From: Candidatus Eisenbacteria bacterium
Lineage (GTDB): Bacteria > Eisenbacteria > RBG-16-71-46 > JACRLI01
NCBI GenBank assembly: GCA_016235265.1
Contig: JACRLI010000023.1
Location: 67,316 to 131,315, forward strand
DNA length: 64,000 nt
Reading direction: 5' to 3'
Position 1 is the first letter of the stretch. Every line of letters begins with the position of its first letter. Shown one piece after another: positions 36,614 to 44,362 of the stretch. The translations under genes and the position numbers were made by a program. The notes under the pieces were generated by a model. It was not told the origin of the DNA. It did not search any database and was given only the letters and a program-made list of their open reading frames with translations.

Positions 36614-37984
36614 GTGCCGGAGGCCGGGGCCAAGGCGCGCGATTTCCGCGCCCGCGTGAGCGTGGGCGCGGCCGGGGCCGCCGGCGTCGCCGCCGGGGCG
36701 GTGCGCGTGGATGCCGGGGGCGTGGACTGTGCCGAAGGCCCGGCCGGGCCGCTGCGCGTGGACTTCGGCGAGGTCGAATCGCTGGAGCGCGCGGAGCTGC
36801 GCGTGGGGCTGAAGCTCTTCGACGGCACCACCGTGGCCTTCGACCACGGCGGCTCGCTGGACGACCTGTGGGACACGCTGCGCCGCGCGTTCCTGGCGCG
36901 CGTGTCCGACTCGCTGCGCTTCGGCCCGGCGGACCCGCGGCACACCTTCGATGCGCGCGTGGCCCTGGAGGGCGAGGGCGGTTTCGCCGCCACGCCGGCC
37001 CGGCTCTCGGTCACGCGCCTGGGGCTCAATTACCTGGCGGAGTCCGGCCCCTGCGCGCAGCTGCCGTTCGGCTCGCTGGGCGAGGCGGCCTTCGACGCGC
37101 CGGCCTACGAGGTGGCGGTGCCGGTGCTCGCGGGGCCGGCGGCGCCGCGCGGGGCGGTGCTCAGGATCGCGAAGCTGGCGCAGCGCACCGACGAGTTCCA
37201 GGCGCTGCTGCGGGAGGCGCGCCGCGCGAGCCTGGCCGACACGGCGCGCTGTCTCTCGGACCTGGCGCCGAAACTGGGCGCGGCGCAGCGGGTGGCGCTG
37301 GCCAACGAACTGACCGTGGGGCGCATGGTGTCGCGGGAGCGCTGCGAGGCGGTGGCGCCGGACGCCTGGCGCATGCTGTGGGATGCGGCCGCGGGCGCGG
37401 GCCGCGCGGGCTACCGCGACGCGCTGGAGGCCGCCTCCGCAGGGCCCGCGGGCATGTTCCTGGGGCTGATGCCCCACGGTGGCTCGGAACCGGTGGCGGA
37501 AGGCGCTTCGGAGGAGCCCGCCGACGCATCCAACGGGGAGGCCGCGGATTCGGCGTCGTGGGACGCTTCACCCCCGGTGAGCGGCGGCGATTCCGAGCCC
37601 GGGGAGGATTCCCCTTACCCGGTGGTCTATGCGGCGGTGGTCCTGCCCGGCGCATCCCCGGCGAAGGACCGGCTGGCGCTGGAGGTGCTCTCGGAGCGCG
37701 ACCACGCCACCTACGTGTACCGCACGGCCCCGTCGCCCGCGGGAGCCGACCGCGCGGCCGCCGGGGCGTGGCTCGCGGCCGCCGTGTCGCACACGCTGCT
37801 GGGGCTCAACTTCCGGAAGGAGCCGCTGTACCTGCCCGAGGAGCAGCTGATGCAGGCCCGCGAACGGCTGTACCGCGCGGCCCTGCGCCGCCTCCCGGGC
37901 CTGCGCGAGTTGCGGGCGCGCCTGCTGGGGCGGGCCATCCACAGCGGTCCCGCCGCATGGAAGAAGCAACTGGAAGGGCTGTAG
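36614..37984 (+). CDS. Protein of unknown function, partner of the zinc-ribbon gene
   Basis: The protein has 456 residues with a GTG start eight bases after the zinc-ribbon gene. There is no signal peptide or membrane helix. The N-terminal third (RVDFGEVESLERAELRVGLK, LFDGTTVAFDHGGSLDDLWD) reads like a small beta-barrel of PH/GRAM character. The middle is helical (about 190-280), then comes an acidic Ser/Glu/Asp-rich linker (about 295-340), and the end is alpha/beta and basic. I do not recognise a family. Tight spacing suggests a complex with the zinc-ribbon protein, perhaps a sensor or scaffold. Confidence 0.65.
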   Translation: MPEAGAKARDFRARVSVGAAGAAGVAAGAVRVDAGGVDCAEGPAGPLRVDFGEVESLERAELRVGLKLFDGTTVAFDHGGSLDDLWDTLRRAFLARVSDSLRFGPADPRHTFDARVALEGEGGFAATPARLSVTRLGLNYLAESGPCAQLPFGSLGEAAFDAPAYEVAVPVLAGPAAPRGAVLRIAKLAQRTDEFQALLREARRASLADTARCLSDLAPKLGAAQRVALANELTVGRMVSRERCEAVAPDAWRMLWDAAAGAGRAGYRDALEAASAGPAGMFLGLMPHGGSEPVAEGASEEPADASNGEAADSASWDASPPVSGGDSEPGEDSPYPVVYAAVVLPGASPAKDRLALEVLSERDHATYVYRTAPSPAGADRAAAGAWLAAAVSHTLLGLNFRKEPLYLPEEQLMQARERLYRAALRRLPGLRELRARLLGRAIHSGPAAWKKQLEGL

Positions 37985-37986
37985 GA

Positions 37987-38088
37987 CAGGCATTCATGCC
38001 TGCCGGATCACCGGAATCGAGTCTTCGGCAGGCAGGGATGTCCCCCGGATCACCGGAATCAAGTCTTTGACAGGCAGGAGCGCCTGCC
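37987..38088. repeat. Intergenic palindromes and a 23-base direct repeat upstream of metH
   Basis: Starting three bases after the stop of the unknown gene are the palindrome CAGGCA-TTCA-TGCCTG (37987-38002), two copies of a 23-base unit (38003-38025 and 38045-38067, one mismatch, 42-base period), and a second hairpin GGCAGG-AGCG-CCTGCC (38073-38088). The palindromes share the AGGC..GCCT core found elsewhere in the window. They fill almost the whole space before metH and may stop upstream transcription or process the mRNA. Confidence 0.7.
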
Positions 38089-38104
38089 CTGCGAGGCCCC
38101 GACC

Positions 38105-41100
38105 GTGAAGCTCCCCTCGCGCATTGACCTCGAGTTCCACCCCGTGCGCCACGCGATGCGCGATCGCATCCTGGTGCTCGACGGCGCCACCGGCACGTAC
38201 ATCCAGGGGCTGGACCTCACCGCGGCGGACTTTGGCGGCCCGGAATACGAGGGCTGCAACGAGCACCTGGTGCTCACCCGTCCGGACGCGGTGCTGGGCA
38301 TGCACCGCGCGTATCTGCAGGCGGGCGCAGACATCGTGGAGACCAACACCTTCGGCGGCACCCCGCTGGTGCTCGCCGAGTACGGCCTGGCGGAGCGCGC
38401 GCGCGAGATCAACGCCCGGGCGGCGCAGCTGGCGCGCCAGGCGTGCGGCGAGGTGTCCACGCCGGGACGCCCGCGGTTCGTGGCCGGCTCCATGGGGCCC
38501 ACGACCAAGGCCATCTCGGTCACCGGCGGCATCACCTTCGACGGAATGCTCGACACCTACCGCGTGCAGGCCCTGGGGCTGGTGGAGGGCGGCGCGGACT
38601 TCCTGCTGGTGGAGACCATCCAGGACACGCTCAACGGCAAGGCGGCGCTCTTAGGGGTAGACGCGGCGTTCGAGGAGCTGGGCCGCGCGGTGCCGGTGGC
38701 GCTCTCGTGCACCATCGAGCCCATGGGCACCATGCTCGCCGGCCAGAGCATCGACTCCTTCTACGCCTCGGTGGAGCACCGCGACCTGCTGTACGTGGGG
38801 CTCAACTGCTCCACCGGGCCGCGCTTCATGACCGACCACCTGCGCACCCTGGCGGGCATCGCCGAGTGCCCGGTGGCGTGCATGCCCAACGCCGGGCTGC
38901 CCGACGAGGACGGCCGCTACAACGAGACCCCGGAGATGATCGCCGAGGTGCTGGCGAAGTTCGCCGGGCAGGGCTGGCTGAACCTGGCCGGGGGCTGCTG
39001 CGGCACCGACGCCGCGTACGTGCGCGCCATCGCCGCGGCGGTGGGCCGTCACCAGCCGCGCACGGAGCGGCCGAAGCGGTTCGCGCGAGTCTCCGGGGTG
39101 GACTTCCAGACACTGGAGGAGGAGCGCCGCCCGCTGCTGGTGGGCGAGCGCACCAACGTCATCGGCAGCCGCAACTTCAAGAAGCTGATCGCCGACGGCG
39201 ACTTCGAGCGCGCCTCGGAGATCGGGCGCGCGCAGGTGCGCGGCGGCGCGCACATCGTGGACGTGTGCCTGGCCGACCCCGACCGCGACGAGCGGACGGA
39301 TCTCGAAACGTTCCTCGCGAAGCTGGTGCGCAAGGTGCGCGTGCCGATCATGATCGACTCCACAGACGCGGAAGTGATCGAGGCGGCGCTCAAGCTCACC
39401 CAGGGCAAGTCGCTGATCAACTCGGTGAACCTGGAGGACGGGGAGGAACGCTTCGAGCGCGTGGTGCCGCTGGCGCGCACGTACGGCGCGGCGCTCATCG
39501 TGGGATGCATCGATGACGACCCGCAGCAGGGCATGGCGGTCAGCGCCGGGCGCAAGATCGACGTGGCGCGCCGCGCCTACGGGTTGCTGACCGAAAAGTA
39601 CGGCATGGCCCCGGAAGACCTGGTCTTCGACCCGCTGGTGTTCCCTTGCGGCACGGGCGATCCCGCCTACCGCGGCTCCGCCGCGCAGACCATCGAGGGC
39701 GTGCGGCGCATCCGCGAGGCCTTCCCGCGCAGTCGCACCATCCTGGGGATCAGCAACGTCAGCTTCGGGCTGCCGGTGGCGGGCCGCGAGGTCTTGAACT
39801 CGGTGTTCCTGTACCACTGCACCGTGGCCGGGCTGGATCTCGCCATCGTGAACTCGGAGAAGCTGGTGCGTTTCGCCGCGATTCCCGGGGACGAGCGAAA
39901 GCTGTGCGAGGACCTCCTGTTCGACCGGGGCGAGGACCCGGTGGCGGCCTTCGCCGCGCATTTCAAGGGCCGCAAGGCCGAGCCGCGCGACACCACCGCC
40001 GACCGCGCGCGGCCCGTGGAGACCCGCCTCGCCGCCCACGTGGTGGACGGCAGCCGCGAGCGGCTGGAGGAGGACCTGGACGAGGCCATGGGCCGCTACG
40101 CGCCGCTCGACATCATCAACGGCCCGCTCATGGACGGCATGAACGAGGTGGGCCGGCTGTTCAACACCAACCAGCTGATCGTGGCCGAGGTGCTCCAGAG
40201 CGCGGAAGTGATGAAGGCCGCCGTGACCCATCTCGAGCCGCACATGGAGAAGGCGGACACGCGCAGCCGCGGCACGGTGATGCTGGCCACGGTGAAGGGC
40301 GACGTCCACGACATCGGCAAGAACCTGGTGGACATCATCCTCTCGAACAACGGCTACAAGGTGGTCAATCTGGGAATCAAGGTGGAGCCCGCCCGGCTCA
40401 TCGAGGGCGCCCGCGAGCACCGGCCGGACATCGTGGGCCTCTCGGGCCTGTTGGTGAAGAGCGCCCAGCAGATGGTGGTGACCGCGGCCGATCTGCGCGA
40501 GGCCGGTGTGCGCGCGCCCTTGCTGGTGGGGGGCGCGGCACTCACGCGCAAGTTCACCGACACGCGCATCCAGCCGGAGTACGGCGAGCTGACCGCCTAC
40601 GCCAAGGACGCCATGCAGGGGCTGGACCTGGCCAACCGCATCATGGACCCCGCGCAGCGGCCGGGACTCGAAATCGAGCTCGAAGCCGTCCGCGCCTCCT
40701 ACGGCGCCGCCGTGGAGGCCGCGCCCGTGCCCGAGGAGAAGCCCTTCGCCGGCCGTTCCGTGCCGCCCGCGGACGAGGTGCCTTCCCCGCCGGACCTCAG
40801 GCGCCACGAGGTGCGCCGCAGCGTCGGAGACCTGCTGCCCTACGTGAACCCGATGATGCTCTATGGCAAGCACCTGGGCCTGCGCGGCATGGTCATCCGC
40901 CTGATCGAGCACCGCGACGAGAAGGCGCTCAAGCTGGTGAAGGTGGTGGAGCAGCTGGTGGCGGAGTGCGAGCGCGACGCGGTGCTGGACCCGCGGGCGG
41001 TGTACCGCTTCTACGCGGCGCGAGCCGAGGGCGAGGAGCTGGTGCTCTCGGAAACCCCGGGCGGGCCCGCGGCGGCGCGCTTCCGCTTCCCGCGCCAGGC

Positions 41101-41590
41101 CGATCGCGACCGGCTGTGCGTGGCCGACTGGGTGGAGCCCGCCGGGGGCCGGCAGGACTTCGTGGCGATGTTCGTGACCACCGCCGGCTCGGGCGTGCGT
41201 GCGCGCGCCGAGGCGCTCAAGGCCGCCGGGGACTACCTGCGCTGCCACGCGCTGCAGGCACTGGCGCTGGAGACCGCCGAGGCGTTCGCCGAGTGGCTGC
41301 ACCAGCAGCTGCGCGCCGCGTGGGGCTTCGCCGATCCGGCCGATCTCACCATGACCGACCGCTTCAAGGCCCGCTACCGCGGCATCCGCGTCTCGTTCGG
41401 CTACCCCGCCTGCCCCGACCTGGAGCAGCAGGCCGGGCTGTTCGCGGCACTGAAGCCGGAGACGATCGGCGTGAAGCTGACCGACGGATTCATGATGGAG
41501 CCGGAGGCGTCGGTGTCGGCGCTGGTCTTCCACCACCCGGGAGCGAAGTACTTCGCCGCGCTGCCGGGGGCGGCGGTGGGGCAGGCGTAG
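38105..41590 (+). CDS. metH: Cobalamin-dependent methionine synthase
   Basis: The protein has 1161 residues and makes methionine from homocysteine and methyl-tetrahydrofolate. All four modules are present: homocysteine domain with zinc ligands Cys235, Cys298 and Cys299 (GLNCSTGP, GGCCGTD); pterin domain (VGERTNVIGSRNFKKLI); cobalamin domain with the axial His735 in DVHDIGKNL; and the reactivation domain from about 890, ending SFGYPACPDLEQQAGLF. The GTG has GAGG eight bases upstream and starts at the homology boundary. No cobalamin riboswitch fits in the short repeat-filled leader. The C-terminus converges on the next gene, with six bases between stops. Confidence 0.96.
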   Translation: MKLPSRIDLEFHPVRHAMRDRILVLDGATGTYIQGLDLTAADFGGPEYEGCNEHLVLTRPDAVLGMHRAYLQAGADIVETNTFGGTPLVLAEYGLAERAREINARAAQLARQACGEVSTPGRPRFVAGSMGPTTKAISVTGGITFDGMLDTYRVQALGLVEGGADFLLVETIQDTLNGKAALLGVDAAFEELGRAVPVALSCTIEPMGTMLAGQSIDSFYASVEHRDLLYVGLNCSTGPRFMTDHLRTLAGIAECPVACMPNAGLPDEDGRYNETPEMIAEVLAKFAGQGWLNLAGGCCGTDAAYVRAIAAAVGRHQPRTERPKRFARVSGVDFQTLEEERRPLLVGERTNVIGSRNFKKLIADGDFERASEIGRAQVRGGAHIVDVCLADPDRDERTDLETFLAKLVRKVRVPIMIDSTDAEVIEAALKLTQGKSLINSVNLEDGEERFERVVPLARTYGAALIVGCIDDDPQQGMAVSAGRKIDVARRAYGLLTEKYGMAPEDLVFDPLVFPCGTGDPAYRGSAAQTIEGVRRIREAFPRSRTILGISNVSFGLPVAGREVLNSVFLYHCTVAGLDLAIVNSEKLVRFAAIPGDERKLCEDLLFDRGEDPVAAFAAHFKGRKAEPRDTTADRARPVETRLAAHVVDGSRERLEEDLDEAMGRYAPLDIINGPLMDGMNEVGRLFNTNQLIVAEVLQSAEVMKAAVTHLEPHMEKADTRSRGTVMLATVKGDVHDIGKNLVDIILSNNGYKVVNLGIKVEPARLIEGAREHRPDIVGLSGLLVKSAQQMVVTAADLREAGVRAPLLVGGAALTRKFTDTRIQPEYGELTAYAKDAMQGLDLANRIMDPAQRPGLEIELEAVRASYGAAVEAAPVPEEKPFAGRSVPPADEVPSPPDLRRHEVRRSVGDLLPYVNPMMLYGKHLGLRGMVIRLIEHRDEKALKLVKVVEQLVAECERDAVLDPRAVYRFYAARAEGEELVLSETPGGPAAARFRFPRQADRDRLCVADWVEPAGGRQDFVAMFVTTAGSGVRARAEALKAAGDYLRCHALQALALETAEAFAEWLHQQLRAAWGFADPADLTMTDRFKARYRGIRVSFGYPACPDLEQQAGLFAALKPETIGVKLTDGFMMEPEASVSALVFHHPGAKYFAALPGAAVGQA

Positions 41591-41596
41591 TCCCGC

Positions 41597-42466
41597 CTAC
41601 CGCCCCGAGAACTTCCGGTCCTCGATCCCCGCGTTGGCCCTGAACTCCGAAGCCCGCCAGTCCAGCAGCAGCTTTCCATCCGCCCCGTCGAAGATCCGTC
41701 TGCGGGTCGCCCAGCGCATGCCCGCCACGGTGGTGAACTCGGACAGCTCGATGCGCGTCCGCGGAGGGACCGCGCCCCGCTCGTAGTGCCACCACTCGGC
41801 TTCGACGACCAGGTGGGTGGCGGCGTCCATGCCGATCCGCCACAGGTCCGGCGAGCCCGCCACGTCCACGTCCAGCAGGTGCACGGAATGGCCCGCGCGA
41901 TCCGCCTCGCCGGCGTCGTGCAGCGTGACGCCCGGCTGGCGCAGCCGCCAGGGGAGCCCGAACAGGAACAGGTCCAGCGTGAGCTGCTGGCGCGCGTGGC
42001 GCGAGGCGGCGGGGTCGGTGAGCATGTCGAAGTCCTCGTAGGCCCACGCGAACACCGGGGTGCAGCCGAACACCAGCAAGGTGCCCGAGTCCGAGCGCGC
42101 CTCCACCCGGTACATGGGCCCGCCGGGTCCCAGCTTGAGGAAGCGCCGCGAGCCCACGGTGCGTTCCGCCACGCCCTTGCCGTACTGCGTGGTGGCGCCG
42201 GTGTAGCAGAGATCGAGAAGCGAGTCCCAGGCCGCCGGGCCGCCGTGCGCGGCGAGGATCGAGTCGGCCCACGCCAGGGCCAGGCTGTCCACCGGCTCCG
42301 CGACGGGGGCCGGCCGGGCGGAATCGGCAGCCGCCCGGGCGGTGGCGGTGGTGTCCGGGCGCTGGGCCCGGCGCGGGGCGCGCCCCTGCCGTCGGGGCGC
42401 CGCCAGGGAGGCGGACGCCACCGCCAGCAACGTGAGGAGCAGGCAGAAGCGGGTGAGGTTCGTCAT
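41597..42466 (-). CDS. Exported protein of unknown function
   Basis: The protein has 289 residues. The ATG at 42466 yields a signal peptide (LTRFCLLLTLLAVASASLAA); an upstream in-frame start would bury it. A basic Pro/Arg/Ala linker follows. The mature domain is beta-rich: AWADSILAAHGGPAAWDSLL, YRVEARSDSGTLLVFGCTPV, RIGMDAATHLVVEAEWWHYE, TRIELSEFTTVAGMRWATRR. These alternating strands resemble LolA/LolB-like outer-membrane lipoprotein carrier folds, a tentative reading. Its promoter must lie in the 345 bases shared with the divergent DEAD-box gene. Confidence 0.7.
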   Translation of the reverse strand: MTNLTRFCLLLTLLAVASASLAAPRRQGRAPRRAQRPDTTATARAAADSARPAPVAEPVDSLALAWADSILAAHGGPAAWDSLLDLCYTGATTQYGKGVAERTVGSRRFLKLGPGGPMYRVEARSDSGTLLVFGCTPVFAWAYEDFDMLTDPAASRHARQQLTLDLFLFGLPWRLRQPGVTLHDAGEADRAGHSVHLLDVDVAGSPDLWRIGMDAATHLVVEAEWWHYERGAVPPRTRIELSEFTTVAGMRWATRRRIFDGADGKLLLDWRASEFRANAGIEDRKFSGR

Positions 42467-42602
42467 GGATGTGGGTGCCCGGCCACAGGTTGAGGGCCAT
42501 GGCGGAAGCCGGGCGTCGCCGGGAGTGTAGCCAGCCGTATCCCCTCGCGCCACGGAGAACCTGGGGCCATGGGGGCCGGCACCTGCCTTATCTGCGGCCT
42601 CG

Positions 42603-42632
42603 TTGACAGCGCCCGCCCGGCTCTCCTATAGT
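42603..42632 (+). promoter_or_regulatory. Sigma70-type promoter of the DEAD-box helicase gene
   Basis: A perfect TTGACA (42603-42608) is followed after 18 bases by TATAGT (42627-42632). Transcription would start near 42640, giving an untranslated leader of about 170 bases before the ATG at 42812. The neighbouring upstream gene is on the other strand, so this promoter serves only the helicase. Confidence 0.75.
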
Positions 42633-42663
42633 AAGCGTGAAATGATGAACGGAAATCACATAT

Positions 42664-42697
42664 CCGCGAACCGCCTACCCGGGCTCGCGGCTTTTTT
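42664..42697 (+). promoter_or_regulatory. Terminator-like hairpin in the helicase 5' leader (putative attenuator)
   Basis: The stem is CCGCGA (42664-42669) with TCGCGG (42685-42690), extended by two further pairs inside. After one C comes TTTTTT (42692-42697). It sits about 25 bases after the predicted transcription start and 115 bases before the ATG. No plus-strand gene precedes it for over 1 kb, so it cannot be the terminator of an upstream transcription unit. Confidence 0.6.
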
Positions 42698-42811
42698 GTT
42701 CCCGGGAGCGACCGGAGGTCCGGGGCCCCGGGCCGCGCGAAGGCAGTGCCGTCCGCGCGTCCTGGAGCGACCCGCGGGCCCCGTGCGCCCCGCTCTCCGT
42801 TAGGGCCTCCC

Positions 42812-44026
42812 ATGCATCGAAATCTTGCCCAATCCGCGTTCCAGATCTTTGACCTTCCGGCCACGCTGTTGAAGGACATCAACCGCATCGGCTGGATCCA
42901 GCCCACAACCATCCAGGAGCAGAGTATTCCGCCCGCGATCGAGGGCCGCGACGTGATCGCGGGGGCCCAGACCGGCACGGGCAAGACCGGCTGCTTCGCC
43001 ATCCCCATCCTGCGGCGGCTTGCAGGCGGCCGCGGACTGCGTGCGCTGGTGCTCGCCCCCACGCGCGAGCTGGCGGTGCAGATCCAGAGCACCTTCGAGG
43101 AGCTGGGCCGGGAGAGCAAGCTGGTCACCGTCGCCGTGTATGGCGGCGTGAGCATCGAGCCTCAGCTGGAGGCCATGCGCCGCCACCCCGACGTGCTGGT
43201 GGCCACCCCCGGGCGGCTGATTGACCTGCTGCAGCGCCACGCGGTGAGCCTCAAGACGCTCAAGGTGCTGGTGCTCGACGAGGCCGACCGGATGCTGGAC
43301 ATGGGCTTCATGCCGCAGATCCGGCGCATCTTCGCCTCCTGTCCGCGTGAGCGGCAGACGATGCTGTTTTCGGCCACCATCCCGCAGGGCCTGGAGCGGC
43401 TGGTGTATGACCAGCTGCACAACCCGGTGAAGGTCAGCATCGGGCTCCGCACCGCGCCCGCGGACCGCGCGGACCAGCGCGTGGTGATGTGCGACAACTT
43501 CCTGAAGCAGCAGGTGCTGCTGCAGATCCTGGCCGACGAGGACGGGACGGTGCTGGTGTTCACCCGAACCCGGATCCGGGCCGAGCGGCTGGGCCGCACC
43601 CTGCGCACCATGGGCTACCACGCGGCGCGGTTGCACTCCTCGCGCACCCAGGCGCAGCGCGAGTCGGCCCTGGACGGCTTCCGCAGCGGGCGCTACCGCA
43701 TCCTGGTGGCCACCGACATTGCCGCGCGCGGCATTGACGTGGCCAACATCGCGCACGTGGTGAACTTCGACGTCCCGCAGTGCGCGGACGACTACGTGCA
43801 CCGCGTGGGCCGCACGGCGCGCGCCGAGGCCAGCGGCAAGGCCACCACCATCATCTCGCCTTTCGAGATCGACGACCTGAAGACCATCGAGAAGGCCATC
43901 GGGCGGCCGATCGCGAAGTTCCAGGCGGACGGCACTCCGATCGAGGAGCCGAAGCCGGCGCCGCCGCCGCCGCCGTTCGGAAGGCGGCCGAAGGGGCTGA
44001 GTGCCAGGGAACGCATGCGGCGGTAG
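42812..44026 (+). CDS. DEAD-box RNA helicase, RhlE-like
   Basis: The protein has 404 residues. It is an ATP-dependent RNA helicase for ribosome assembly, mRNA decay or cold adaptation. Motifs in order: PTTIQEQSIPPAI (Q motif), AQTGTGKTGCF (I), PTRELAVQIQ (Ia), VLDEADRMLDMGF (II), FSATIPQ (III), VFTRTRIRAERL (IV), ATDIAARGIDV (V), HRVGRTARAEA (VI). The C-terminal tail is short, basic and proline-rich (PAPPPPPFGRRPKG). The ATG has only a weak ribosome site. The long leader with a terminator-like hairpin resembles that of the cold-shock gene at 62292, so cold-responsive control is plausible. A hairpin at 44059-44080 ends the unit. Confidence 0.94.
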   Translation: MHRNLAQSAFQIFDLPATLLKDINRIGWIQPTTIQEQSIPPAIEGRDVIAGAQTGTGKTGCFAIPILRRLAGGRGLRALVLAPTRELAVQIQSTFEELGRESKLVTVAVYGGVSIEPQLEAMRRHPDVLVATPGRLIDLLQRHAVSLKTLKVLVLDEADRMLDMGFMPQIRRIFASCPRERQTMLFSATIPQGLERLVYDQLHNPVKVSIGLRTAPADRADQRVVMCDNFLKQQVLLQILADEDGTVLVFTRTRIRAERLGRTLRTMGYHAARLHSSRTQAQRESALDGFRSGRYRILVATDIAARGIDVANIAHVVNFDVPQCADDYVHRVGRTARAEASGKATTIISPFEIDDLKTIEKAIGRPIAKFQADGTPIEEPKPAPPPPPFGRRPKGLSARERMRR

Positions 44027-44058
44027 GCCGGGGCGGACAGTGCGACTGGAAACGAACA

Positions 44059-44080
44059 GGGGCGGCTTGCGGGCCGCCCC
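44059..44080 (+). terminator. Hairpin after the helicase gene
   Basis: A perfect eight-base stem GGGGCGGC / GCCGCCCC with a six-base loop lies 32 bases after the stop, followed by TTCGCGTT. Confidence 0.6.
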
Positions 44081-44144
44081 TTCGCGTTGTGGGCGGGCAC
44101 CTCTGCACGCCGTTACTTCCCGCTGCGCCGACACGTCTTCCCAT

Positions 44145-44293
44145 GCCCTCTCCCGGGGCGCGGGTGCACCTCTCAGGGCCCGCTCGGCTCGACATCCTGT
44201 CGAGCCATCGCTGCGGCTGCTCTCTCCTCCGCCTCCTGGCTCCGTCGGTCGCAGACGCACCCTGAGAGGTGCACCCGCGCCCCGGAAGAGGGC
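44145..44293. repeat. 149-bp element with 34-bp inverted ends and a nested hairpin
   Basis: The left arm (44145-44178) and right arm (44260-44293) are inverted copies with one mismatch in 34. The 81-base interior holds a perfect nine-base stem with a three-base loop (GGCTCGACA-TCC-TGTCGAGCC, 44186-44206). There is no open frame, and I see no target-site duplication at the ends. It lies between two convergent genes. It could be a miniature inverted-repeat element or the gene of a long-hairpin RNA. Confidence 0.75.
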
Positions 44294-44330
44294 CTTGCAG
44301 TGACGTGCGTCGAAGCCGCGATGCGTCGCA

Positions 44331-44352
44331 GGTCAGGCATTCATGCCTGACC
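44331..44352. repeat. Palindromic repeat, possible terminator of the minus-strand gene
   Basis: GGTCAGGCA-TTCA-TGCCTGACC is a perfect nine-base stem with a four-base loop, ending eleven bases past the stop of the gene at 44363. Core and loop equal the copy at 37987 (AGGCA-TTCA-TGCCT). Together with the hairpin at 44059 and the element at 44145 it accounts for most of the 336-base space 44027-44362, in which there is no gene. Confidence 0.7.
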
Positions 44353-44362
44353 CACATCCGCC

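Larger units (their letters stand above)
42467..42811. other. 345-base divergent region with the long leader of the helicase gene
   Basis: It contains the helicase promoter (42603-42632) and leader hairpin (42664-42697), listed separately. The stretch 42467-42600 has no recognisable gene; it should contain the minus-strand promoter of the exported protein gene, which I cannot pinpoint. From 42698 to 42811 the leader continues GC-rich, with no open frame that has a ribosome site. Confidence 0.5.

Noticed and set aside
37985..38104. Cobalamin or SAM riboswitch upstream of metH
   Set aside because: The space is only 120 bases and is filled by palindromes and direct repeats; no B12-box or SAM-type core is visible.
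44027..44362. Several short plus-strand open frames of 60-160 codons between the helicase and the FlgD-Ig protein
   Set aside because: They run through inverted repeats, contain repeated low-complexity Arg/Pro/Gly sequence and have no ribosome sites.
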